A stretch of 7,624 nt of DNA, from positions 1 through 7,624 of the forward strand of contig CAMLEF010000226.1 of the NCBI GenBank assembly GCA_946478675.1, written 5' to 3'. The stretch's first letter is position 1; each line of letters opens with the position of its first letter. This document shows positions 1-6,342 of the stretch, one piece after another. The position numbers and the translations under genes are program-made. This stretch comes from an uncultured Flavobacteriales bacterium (GTDB lineage Bacteria; Bacteroidota; Bacteroidia; Palsa-965). A model generated the notes under the pieces. That model made no database searches. It saw only the letters and a program-made list of their open reading frames with translations, and was not told where the DNA came from.

Positions 1-1559
1 GCAGTATGGTAAGACGGTGCGATCTCTCCTGCTTTGCGGAAATGCGTGCGCGCATCTTCGAACAGCGTTTGCGCTTCGAGGTATTTCTGCTGGAATCCCG
101 CTTTATCGCCGCGCTGCATCAGGTCGCGCGCCATCAATCGCGCTTCCATGGCGTTCTTCGACTGCAGCGATGCGAGCAGCATGTTGGCCTTCGCGGATTC
201 ATGCGTGTATTCGATATCGTGCGAATAAAGTGTGAGCTTGTCTTCCCAGTCTTCATTGCGGACCCACGAACGTAACGTGAACAGGAAAGCGATGCCGATA
301 AGAATGAAACGGATCAGTTTCTGGTCGGCGTTTTTCCAGCGGAATGCGGCAGGATCAACTTTCGTAAGACGGAACAGCAGCCACACCAGTACGATGCAGA
401 AACCGAGCGAAGTCGAATACATGAAACGTTCCGCCATCAGTCCCGGCGCCGGCCGGAAAAGATTGGAATACGCCGCCGCGCTGCCGAGGAAAAACAGCAG
501 TCCGAAGCTGAGCACCGATTTGCTTTTGAACCCGCGCAGCGCGATCAACCCGAGCGCGATATACACCAGCAGCGACAGGATGGCGATCGGGTTGCTCCAG
601 CTCACAAGCGGCACGTACGCATAACCGTAATAATACACCAGCGGATGCGGGATGATGTGCAGCCACAGGTACCAGCCGAGAATGTACATGCTGGTAGCGG
701 TGTGCACGCCGAAATCTTTTTTGCCGGGAAGCGGGTTCTCGAAATCCTGGAACGTGCGGGCCGGCGCGGGGAGCAGGTATTGCTGCAGCATCGAACGCAG
801 CAGCAGCATCGCCAGCAGCAGCACGCCGAAGAGCACGATCTTTTTCCAGTTGAGATCGGTGAAGAACCACAGCGCAAGCGGGATCAGCACGATGAAAGGC
901 TGGGCCGTTTCTTTCGCAAACATCGCCAGCAGGAAACAAAGCGGGTAGAGGACGATGTAAATGATTTTTTTCGTGTCGAGATAATTCCAGAGCGAGATCA
1001 TCGACAGCACGATGAAGAAGAACGACAGCAGCTCGTCGCGGCACTTGATGTTGTCGACCGGTTCCGTGTGCAGCGGATGAACGAGAAAGATCAGGCAAAC
1101 GAAAAATGCGAACCAGTCGCCCTGCTGCACGAACCAGCGGCGGAGCAGGCCGAAGAGGAGCACCAGCGTAAACGCATACAGCAGCACGTTGATGAAATGG
1201 CTCACGTGCGGTTTTTCGCCGAACGCCTGGATCTCGAGCGCGAAGCTGATGAGCGTAACCGGGCGGTAGGAATAGCCCGAGCCGTCGTTGTTGAAGAACG
1301 TACGCGACTTCAGGATCTTTGGAATGCCTTTGACCCCCATTTGGGTGGTCTTGTTGGCACCGTTGGTGTAGAATTCGTCGTCGAGCGCGTACTCATTGAA
1401 AATGCCGTTCCCGAAAACCACGAAGGCCAGCAGGAAGAGGAGGATCGGGAAAGTGTTTCTTGCAAAAAAGCCCTGCCGGAGCGGAGCAGGTTTTTTACTG
1501 CCGGGCGTCGTCCTGTTTTTGGAGGGCGACGACCCTTTTTGTTCAGGTTTTTTTGCCAT
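1..1559 (-). CDS. TMTC-like (DUF1736-type) GT-C membrane glycosyltransferase with C-terminal TPR start, 3' end outside window
   Basis: The frame stays open from an ATG at 1559 to the left edge, giving 519 residues with no stop, so the gene is partial. After a basic cytoplasmic tail (about 1-33) come many hydrophobic segments (about 36-52, 121-140, 149-160, 178-191, 199-213, 221-233, 240-254, 325-343, 349-363, 383-397, 416-430). Motifs match TMTC-type proteins: an acidic ALDDEF (58-63) in the first outer loop, SYRPVTLISF (97-106), HPLHTEPV (161-168) followed by CRDELL (173-178), AKE (215-217), FENPL (273-277), a DUF1736-like stretch through about 318, and AERFMYSTSLG (376-386). Residues after about 450 are helical and TPR-like, and the array probably continues beyond the edge. 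Family members transfer sugars, mannose in eukaryotic TMTCs, from lipid carriers to proteins on the non-cytoplasmic face; donor and acceptor here are unknown. The long N-terminal tail makes a later start possible, but no other ATG precedes the first membrane segment. Confidence 0.85.
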   Translation of the reverse strand, partial: MAKKPEQKGSSPSKNRTTPGSKKPAPLRQGFFARNTFPILLFLLAFVVFGNGIFNEYALDDEFYTNGANKTTQMGVKGIPKILKSRTFFNNDGSGYSYRPVTLISFALEIQAFGEKPHVSHFINVLLYAFTLVLLFGLLRRWFVQQGDWFAFFVCLIFLVHPLHTEPVDNIKCRDELLSFFFIVLSMISLWNYLDTKKIIYIVLYPLCFLLAMFAKETAQPFIVLIPLALWFFTDLNWKKIVLFGVLLLAMLLLRSMLQQYLLPAPARTFQDFENPLPGKKDFGVHTATSMYILGWYLWLHIIPHPLVYYYGYAYVPLVSWSNPIAILSLLVYIALGLIALRGFKSKSVLSFGLLFFLGSAAAYSNLFRPAPGLMAERFMYSTSLGFCIVLVWLLFRLTKVDPAAFRWKNADQKLIRFILIGIAFLFTLRSWVRNEDWEDKLTLYSHDIEYTHESAKANMLLASLQSKNAMEARLMARDLMQRGDKAGFQQKYLEAQTLFEDARTHFRKAGEIAPSYHT

Positions 1560-1569
1560 CGGATGGCCG

Positions 1570-1584
1570 AAAAATACACAATAA
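1570..1584 (-). repeat. 15-bp element upstream of the glycosyltransferase gene, copy 1
   Basis: Read on the minus strand this is TTATTGTGTATTTTT, ending 10 bases before the ATG at 1559. An identical 15-mer occurs at 4498-4512, upstream of the antitoxin gene and in the same orientation relative to the gene. Its TATTTTT end resembles the TAnnTTTG -7 box, but no convincing TTG lies 19-21 bases upstream. It may be part of a promoter. Confidence 0.4.
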
Positions 1585-1590
1585 GATGTC

Positions 1591-1620
1591 TTGCAGGGCG
1601 GTCTTATTTCACTAATTTTG
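1591..1620 (+). promoter_or_regulatory. Bacteroidota-type promoter of the T9SS protein gene
   Basis: TTG at 1591-1593 and TAATTTTG at 1613-1620 are separated by 19 bases. This matches the Bacteroidota housekeeping promoter (TTG near -33, TAnnTTTG near -7) at normal spacing. Transcription would begin around 1625-1628, leaving a leader of about 20 bases before the ATG at 1646. The leader contains the perfect palindrome TTAACGTTAA (1625-1634), which may be a protein-binding site or chance. No purine-rich Shine-Dalgarno stands before the ATG; the A-rich CAAACAA is usual for this phylum. Confidence 0.72.
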
Positions 1621-1645
1621 GCCTTTAACGTTAACCGGCAAACAA

Positions 1646-3859
1646 ATGAAAAAAACGTTACTAAACATCCTCTTCATCATTGCTGCATTGTTAACGGGCC
1701 TTCCCGCCTGGTCGCAATGTCCCAATGATAACTCGCTTGTGGCGGGAAGCCTGACGCCTCCGGGTGTCAGCATGTCCACGGCGCAGACGTACAACGCGGG
1801 GCAATACGTGCTCGCTTTCGTGCAGTCGGGCGCCCAGTATACCGTAACAACCTGCGGCGGCTCCTCCTGGGACACCCAGCTCACGGTGTACAATGACATC
1901 ACCGGCGTTTCCCTCGGCTATAATGACGACTACTGCGGCGTGCAGTCTTCGGTGTCTTTCACACCGACGTTCTGCGGTTACGTACGCGTGCTGCTCGATC
2001 AGTATTACTGCAGCAACAGCGGCCTGTCCACCACGGTCACGATGACGCAGAACAGCCCCGGCACCGCCAACCCGTCTGTAACTTCCGCTCCGGACGTTTC
2101 AGCCTGCACGGGCAATACGGTCCAGGTCGGTATCAGCGGAAACGGTTCCGGCGGAACACCTCCGTACACCTACAGCTGGGCGCCGTCCACCAACCTGTCG
2201 AGCACTTCGGTTTCACAGCCGACAGCGACTGTGACCGCCACGCAAACCTATACGATGACGCTGACCGACGCTAACGGCTGTTTTACCACCGATAACGTTG
2301 TCGTGTCGCTGCTGCCGGCACCGACCGTCAACCTCGGCCCGGACATCATTCAGTGCGGCGGAACGGCTACGCTGAACGCGGGCAACCCCGGCGGCTCCTA
2401 CCTCTGGAACACGGGGCAGGGCACGCAAACGATCGGCGTTACACAAAGCGGCAATTATTCGGTAACCGTACAGGCTTCCAACGGCTGCATCAACGGCGAC
2501 GCGATCAACGTCACCATCAACCCGCTGCCGACGGTTTTCCTCGGACCGGACACGATGACCTGCGCGAATGCCATCACGCTGAATGCAGGATCCGGATTCG
2601 CAGCTTATGCCTGGAACCCCGGCGGAAATGCACAGACGCAAAACGTTACCTCCAGTGGAAACGTGCTCGTTACGGTCACCGACGGTAACGGCTGCCAGAA
2701 CTCCGATACCATCAACGTTACGCTGAGCCCGCCGCCGTCCGTCAACCTCGGCCCGGACATCACGCAATGCGGAGGCGCTGCTACGCTCGACGCGGGCAAC
2801 CCGGGATCCATTTATTTCTGGTCGAACAACACGTCTTCCCAGACCACTGCGGTTTCCGCGTCGGGAACGTATTACGTGCAGGTGATCACGCCCGCAGGTT
2901 GCTCGAATGCGGATACGGTAAACGTTACCATCAACAACCAGCCCGTGGTGAACCTCGGCCCGGATACGGCGATCTGCGGCAACGCGATTACGCTGGACGC
3001 CGGCAACCCGGGCAGCACCTATTCCTGGAGCAACACCGGGAATACGCAGACGGTTGCTGTCGGCAGCGGCACGTATTCCGTAACGGTGACCGATCCTTCC
3101 GGTTGCTTCGACCGCGACACGATCACGGTAACGGCCAACGCTTCGCCGATCGTTTCTGCGGGCTTCGATCAGTCCGTTTGCGCTTCGCAGTCGGCGACGC
3201 TTACGGCTACCGGCGCGCAGAACTATCTCTGGAGCACCGGCGCAAGCACGGCAAGCACGGCCGTCAGCCCGACGATCACTACTTCCTATTATGTTACCGG
3301 TTTCGATGTCAACGGTTGCCAGGCTTCCGACGTCGTGATGGTAACGGTATTGCCGGCTTCGAATGCGCAATTCACGGCATCGGTCAGCGGCGCTACCGGC
3401 ATCTTCACGAACCAATCGACGAACGCGGTCACCTACAGCTGGAACTTCGGCGACGGCAGCCCGGCCGATAACTCCGCGAACCCGACGCACACCTACTCGG
3501 TGAACGGAACGTACACGGTAACGCTGACGGTCACCGGCCCGTGCGGCACGGACACTTACACGCAGGTCATCACGATCTCGCAGGTAGGCGTGCAGGACAC
3601 GGACCTCGCCAACTCGCTCAGCCTTTTCCCGAACCCGAACGACGGCCGCTTCACGGTAGCGTTTGAATTCACGAAGGCGAAAGACGTGACGATCCAGGTG
3701 CTCGACATCGCCGGCCGCATCGTTTACAGCGACAAGGAAACCGCGATCACTTCTTACAAGAAAGAGATCGGCCTCGCTGACGAAGCGAACGGCATGTACA
3801 CGGTCCGCATCATCACCGACGAAGGTGTAGTGACGCAGAAGATCGTCGTCCAGCGATAA
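1646..3859 (+). CDS. Secreted multi-domain Ig-like/PKD protein with T9SS type A sorting domain
   Basis: This 737-residue protein is probably exported by Sec and then passed across the outer membrane by the type IX system, ending on the surface or in the medium. Residues 1-24 are a signal peptide (MKKTLL, hydrophobic core, cleavage near AWSQ). Residues 25-135 look like a prepeptidase-C-type beta-sandwich (SGAQYTVTTCGG, WDTQLTVYND, GYNDDYCG). Residues 143-222 form a SprB-like repeat. Five Ig-like units of about 69 residues span 227-568, each with a cysteine pair about 44 apart. A PKD domain (about 572-645) carries WNFGDG at 599-604. Residues 652-737 are the sorting domain, with LFPNPNDGRF (660-669), VLDIAGRIVY (685-694), GMYTVRI (716-722) and a basic C-terminal end. 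No catalytic domain is visible, so an adhesin or matrix-like role is inferred. The start is fixed by the signal peptide and the upstream promoter. The gene is transcribed alone, with a terminator 19 bases after the stop. Confidence 0.9.
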   Translation: MKKTLLNILFIIAALLTGLPAWSQCPNDNSLVAGSLTPPGVSMSTAQTYNAGQYVLAFVQSGAQYTVTTCGGSSWDTQLTVYNDITGVSLGYNDDYCGVQSSVSFTPTFCGYVRVLLDQYYCSNSGLSTTVTMTQNSPGTANPSVTSAPDVSACTGNTVQVGISGNGSGGTPPYTYSWAPSTNLSSTSVSQPTATVTATQTYTMTLTDANGCFTTDNVVVSLLPAPTVNLGPDIIQCGGTATLNAGNPGGSYLWNTGQGTQTIGVTQSGNYSVTVQASNGCINGDAINVTINPLPTVFLGPDTMTCANAITLNAGSGFAAYAWNPGGNAQTQNVTSSGNVLVTVTDGNGCQNSDTINVTLSPPPSVNLGPDITQCGGAATLDAGNPGSIYFWSNNTSSQTTAVSASGTYYVQVITPAGCSNADTVNVTINNQPVVNLGPDTAICGNAITLDAGNPGSTYSWSNTGNTQTVAVGSGTYSVTVTDPSGCFDRDTITVTANASPIVSAGFDQSVCASQSATLTATGAQNYLWSTGASTASTAVSPTITTSYYVTGFDVNGCQASDVVMVTVLPASNAQFTASVSGATGIFTNQSTNAVTYSWNFGDGSPADNSANPTHTYSVNGTYTVTLTVTGPCGTDTYTQVITISQVGVQDTDLANSLSLFPNPNDGRFTVAFEFTKAKDVTIQVLDIAGRIVYSDKETAITSYKKEIGLADEANGMYTVRIITDEGVVTQKIVVQR
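2324..3349 (+). repeat. Tandem array of five Ig-like units (about 207 bp each)
   Basis: Units begin near residues 227, 296, 366, 435 and 502 of the T9SS protein. The first four share a pattern of LGPD, a cysteine, TL-x-AG, an aromatic Y-x-W-type core, a V-x-V strand, GC, and NVT or TVT. First cysteines at 237, 306, 375, 444 and 512 are spaced 69, 69, 69 and 68 residues; second cysteines lie at 281, 350, 419, 487 and 558. At DNA level, a 22-base identity recurs at 2327-2348 and 2741-2762, exactly 414 bp (two units) apart. The fifth unit is the most diverged. Confidence 0.85.
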
Positions 3860-3878
3860 GATCGGCTTCGCATCAATC

Positions 3879-3912
3879 AAAACCGCCTGTTGAAGATTCA
3901 GCAGGCGGTTTT
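3879..3912. terminator. Bidirectional intrinsic terminator between convergent genes
   Basis: The arms AAAACCGCCTGTTGA (3879-3893) and TCAGCAGGCGGTTTT (3898-3912) pair through 15 positions with one T-G wobble and an AGAT loop. A T-rich run follows on the plus strand (to 3913, then GTTTT), terminating the T9SS gene. On the minus strand the stem ends in TTTT, so it can also end the toxin-antitoxin transcript, whose reconstructed stop is at 3943. Confidence 0.85.
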
Positions 3913-3942
3913 TGTTTTCAGATAATAGAGAAGTTCAAGCCG

Positions 3943-4238
3943 TCACCGGGGCTTCCGCTTTTTCCGCGGGTGCTGGCTGGCATGAATGATTTTGTAGATG
4001 TAGATGATGTCGGAAATGATCTCGTAAATGAGATAATATTTGAAGCGTCCGATCTTTAATTGGTGTACTCCCCGGCGTATTTTGTTTGGACATAAGGATA
4101 TCTCGCAAGATGAATCAACGTACTGTCGTATTCTTCAAGCAAGAGCTCTCCGTATCCCGGTCTTTTCTCTTCAATCCACAGAGCCGCTTCCTGCAACTCA
4201 ATAGCTGCAGACGTCGAAAGAATAATGCGGAACGTCAC
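3943..4238 (-). pseudogene. ParE/RelE-type toxin, frameshifted
   Basis: The first part starts at GTG 4238, overlapping the antitoxin TGA as GTGA, and reads MTFRIILSTSAAIELQEAAL onward, with WIEEKRPGYGELL and LARYPYVQTKYAG, then stops at 4056 after 60 residues. The rest of the family fold continues in another frame: VHQLKIGRFKYYLIYEI, then DIIYIYKIIHASQHPRK, ending at TGA 3945-3943. Adding one base would join both parts into a toxin of about 98 residues, a usual ParE length. The missing base fits a run of four G (4070-4073) or four A (4080-4083) on the coding strand, giving YAGGVHQ or KIRRGVHQ at the junction. Intact relatives inhibit gyrase (ParE) or cut mRNA at the ribosome (RelE); which applies cannot be told. 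The truncated 60-residue product lacks the C-terminal strands and is probably inactive. A sequencing error is a real alternative. Confidence 0.8.
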
Positions 4239-4480
4239 TTGCGACGCTTTTTGATTTCAGCCCGGATGATTTTGGAGATGCTATAGGCATCTACTCCTTT
4301 ATCCTTTCCCGAAAGCAACAGCTTCTTTCGCTGGTCAATTTCTTTAAGATCCCCGGCTGACAAATCGAGCTCATCCTCCGCGTTACGGAGATGCTCTTTG
4401 ATCATCGCTTTTAATACACGCAGGAAAGACTCGTCGACGCGATCGACATAATCATGAAGTTCTTTTCGTAAGGCAGTCAT
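4235..4480 (-). CDS. Antitoxin of a ParE/RelE-type module
   Basis: I place the start at ATG 4480, giving 81 residues beginning MTALRKELHDYVDRVDESFL. An upstream ATG at 4546 would add 22 residues encoded by the apparent promoter and terminator flank, which look non-coding. The protein is small, charged and helical. It resembles Bacteroidota antitoxins that open with 'lkkeLhdyId.lDes.L', have a middle 'D.R...l.sGk.kg' (DQRKKLLLSGKDKG, 49-62), and end in a basic tail (AEIKKRRK) that would wrap and block the toxin. It overlaps the toxin gene by GTGA, which points to translational coupling. Such antitoxins often repress their own operon, but I see no clear DNA-binding fold. The coding region is less GC-rich than its neighbours. 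Family assignment rests on pattern and gene order rather than a diagnostic motif. Confidence 0.75.
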   Translation of the reverse strand: MTALRKELHDYVDRVDESFLRVLKAMIKEHLRNAEDELDLSAGDLKEIDQRKKLLLSGKDKGVDAYSISKIIRAEIKKRRK

Positions 4481-4496
4481 AACATCAAAGGATATA

Positions 4497-4529
4497 TAAA
4501 AATACACAATAATCAGGCGGATGTAGCAA
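4497..4529 (-). promoter_or_regulatory. Possible promoter of the toxin-antitoxin module
   Basis: On the minus strand, TTG (4529-4527) is followed after 22 bases by TATTTTTA (4504-4497), close to the Bacteroidota TAnnTTTG box but missing the final G and with slightly long spacing. It lies 16 bases before the chosen antitoxin ATG and just after the terminator of the upstream operon, where a promoter is expected. It contains the second copy of the shared 15-mer (4498-4512). Confidence 0.35.
4498..4512 (-). repeat. 15-bp element upstream of the antitoxin gene, copy 2
   Basis: On the minus strand this reads TTATTGTGTATTTTT, identical to 1570-1584. It lies 17 bases before the antitoxin ATG at 4480. 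Both copies precede minus-strand start codons at similar distances (10 and 17 bases), which favours a promoter-related role over chance. Confidence 0.4.
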
Positions 4530-4550
4530 CCGAAAGAACGAGACACACAA

Positions 4551-4583
4551 AAAAAAGCCGCCTGTGATCACAAGCGGCTTTTT
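4551..4583 (-). terminator. Intrinsic terminator of the TonB/PstS-like/TPR operon
   Basis: AAAAAGCCGC (4552-4561) pairs with GCGGCTTTTT (4574-4583). After one C-A mismatch the stem continues as TGT/ACA around a GATC loop. Read on the minus strand, the hairpin starts 18 bases after the TPR gene stop at 4602 and ends in a run of eight T. The plus-strand T run (five T) would also allow termination from the other side, although no plus-strand gene ends here. Confidence 0.85.
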
Positions 4584-4601
4584 CAATTCGGGTGTCGGTG
4601 A

Positions 4602-6317
4602 TTATTTTGTTCCGGAAGCCGGGAGCTTGCAGGTCGCCATCTCGGCGGCAGTTGCAGCTTTGATGTTCTTGTCCTGCTCGAGCGCGGTCTTCGCAGCTTC
4701 ATTGTTGGCATCGAGGCTCGCGATGAAGAGGTAGTAAGCCTTCGCGCAGGAATAATTTTTCAGAACGACGAAGTGATAAGAAGCGAGGTACGTTGCCGCG
4801 CTGATCATGTCCTTCTTGTTCTTCTCTTTGTTCAGCGAATCCGCCATTGCGAGGTCGAGGTAGCTTTCGTAGTACGGGCGGGCCTGTCCTTTTTTACCGT
4901 CCGGGTCCTGTTGCGCATTCGCACGTCCGCGCCAGAACCAGCCGATCGGGTTTTTCGGATCGATCTCGGTCACTTTCTTGAAAGCGCTGTCCGCATTCAC
5001 GTAGTCTTTCTGGGAATACAACGCGCGGCCGTAGGCGTTCCAGTCGGAGATCGTGGCTTTCGCCGGGTTCACGTCGATCTTCTTTTTGTAATAGATGCCG
5101 GCTTTGTCGTACTTCTTCATCTTGAAGTAAGCCGTAGCCACGTCGAAGTAAATGTCGTTGCGCGACGTATCGACAGCGAGACCTTTTTCATAATCGATCA
5201 CCGCCAGCGAATCTTTGTTGTTCTTCGACAGCGCGCGGCCGCGGTAGATGTAGTCATCGGCGATCAGCTTCGGCTTGCCGTACTGCTTCTGCTTTTCGAA
5301 GAATTTATCGAAGTAAACGATCGCTTTGTTCGCATCCGGATTTTTCATCTCGAGGTAGCAACGGCCGATGATACGGTAAACCACCGTGATCGAGCTGTCG
5401 CAGGCAAGCACCAGGTCACCCTGCTTGATCGCGTTCTCGTAATCGCCGCTCTTGTAGAGGAACGCGGTGTAACGGTAACGGGAATAGCAATCCGGGTTGA
5501 TGGAAAGATATTTCGCGTAGCTCACAGCAGCAGAGTCGAACTTGCCGATCTGGTAGTACGCTTCACCGCGGTATTCGTATGCGGGAGCGAAATTCGGCTC
5601 GATGGCAAGCGCTTTGTTGAAGAAGCTGATCGCGGAAACCATGTTCTTGCCGGCAGCATACACGCGACCGATGCGCACGTAAGCTTTGGCAGATTTCGGA
5701 TCGAGGGCCGCGGCTTTGTTGTAATACTCGATCGCCGGCGTAGCGACCACCGGATCTTTCTTCAGCTGCGCGTCGCCGCGGACCAGGTAGATCTCCGCCG
5801 TCGGATTTTTCTTGTCGAGATTTTCTGCCGCATTCGTCAGGTCGATTGCTGCCTGCGCATCACCGGGAGTAGCGTCGATGTAAACCTTCGCCATCTCGAG
5901 ATAAATTTCCTGCTGGCGGGCAACCGGGATGTTGGTGCCTTTCGGACCGGCCTGCGTAGTGAGCAGCGATTTGGCATACGCGATTTCTTTCTGTCCTTCG
6001 GCGGGATTGCCGGTCATGAAATAATAACGCGCAAGACCGATATGCACGAGCGGGTTGGTCGCGTTGATGGCGACGCCCTGGTCGTAAAGTTTCTTTGCAG
6101 AATCGGCGTCATCGACCACCATCATTAGGTTGCCGAAGTAGTAGAAGTTATCCCCGTTGGTCGGTTCTTTGGCGACCAGCTGGCGGAACGTCGATTTCGC
6201 TTTGTCGTATTGTTCGCTTTCGGTGTAGCGTTTCGCTTCCTGGAGGGTCTGGGCGTAAACTCCGCTGCAGATCAATAATCCGAGAACTGCGGCGGCGAAT
6301 CTGAGTTGCGTTTTCAT
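4602..6317 (-). CDS. Periplasmic tetratricopeptide-repeat protein of the TonB/PstS-like operon
   Basis: This 571-residue protein has a signal peptide (about 1-22, ending GVYAQ) with no lipobox cysteine, so it is probably soluble in the periplasm. TPR-type helical repeats fill most of it: 23-52 (ESEQYDKAKSTFRQLVAKEP), about 56-100, 175-206, 210-243 (AISFFNKALAIEPN), 244-277 (FDSAAVSYAKYLSINPD), 278-310, 354-384, 386-417 (KKYDKAGIYYKKKIDVNP) and 424-455 (DYVNADSAFKKVTEIDPKNP). Such arrays are protein-binding scaffolds; no enzymatic domain is seen. The ATG at 6317 lies 25 bases after the stop of the PstS-like gene, so the two are probably co-transcribed, and a strong terminator follows. Large TPR proteins next to tonB and a pstS-like gene recur in Bacteroidota, where they may organise the TonB-ExbBD complex or its partners. 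That role is inference. Confidence 0.88.
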   Translation of the reverse strand: MKTQLRFAAAVLGLLICSGVYAQTLQEAKRYTESEQYDKAKSTFRQLVAKEPTNGDNFYYFGNLMMVVDDADSAKKLYDQGVAINATNPLVHIGLARYYFMTGNPAEGQKEIAYAKSLLTTQAGPKGTNIPVARQQEIYLEMAKVYIDATPGDAQAAIDLTNAAENLDKKNPTAEIYLVRGDAQLKKDPVVATPAIEYYNKAAALDPKSAKAYVRIGRVYAAGKNMVSAISFFNKALAIEPNFAPAYEYRGEAYYQIGKFDSAAVSYAKYLSINPDCYSRYRYTAFLYKSGDYENAIKQGDLVLACDSSITVVYRIIGRCYLEMKNPDANKAIVYFDKFFEKQKQYGKPKLIADDYIYRGRALSKNNKDSLAVIDYEKGLAVDTSRNDIYFDVATAYFKMKKYDKAGIYYKKKIDVNPAKATISDWNAYGRALYSQKDYVNADSAFKKVTEIDPKNPIGWFWRGRANAQQDPDGKKGQARPYYESYLDLAMADSLNKEKNKKDMISAATYLASYHFVVLKNYSCAKAYYLFIASLDANNEAAKTALEQDKNIKAATAAEMATCKLPASGTK

Positions 6318-6342
6318 AAGTGCAAAAATAATTATCTCTGGT

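Noticed and set aside
645..1628. A 327-codon plus-strand frame, with 247- and 91-codon minus-strand frames, across the glycosyltransferase region
   Set aside because: The continuous minus-strand frame from 1559 to the left edge gives a coherent membrane protein with family motifs. The others are charged or biased shadows in different frames.
2213..3880. A 555-codon open frame on the minus strand opposite the T9SS protein gene
   Set aside because: The translation is arginine-rich and low in complexity, mirroring the repeats on the other strand. It has no signal, domain or sensible start. It arises from GC-biased codon use in the real gene.
4481..4546. A 22-residue N-terminal extension of the antitoxin
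   Set aside because: It would be encoded by the likely promoter and 15-mer element, and its hydrophobic, aromatic composition does not fit this family. The internal ATG at 4480 gives a typical N-terminus.
4563..4572. TGTGATCACA palindrome resembling halves of a CRP-type site
   Set aside because: The TGTGA and TCACA halves touch without the 6-base spacer such sites need, and the sequence forms the top of a terminator hairpin.
4773..6128. A 451-codon plus-strand frame opposite the TPR gene
   Set aside because: The composition is rich in V, R and F with no recognisable domain, while the minus strand encodes a clear signal peptide and TPR repeats.
6323..6330. A perfect TAnnTTTG box (TATTTTTG on the minus strand) just before the TPR gene
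   Set aside because: It is only 5 bases from the ATG, so it would give a leaderless transcript, and no TTG lies 19-21 bases upstream. It is probably chance in an A/T-rich spacer.
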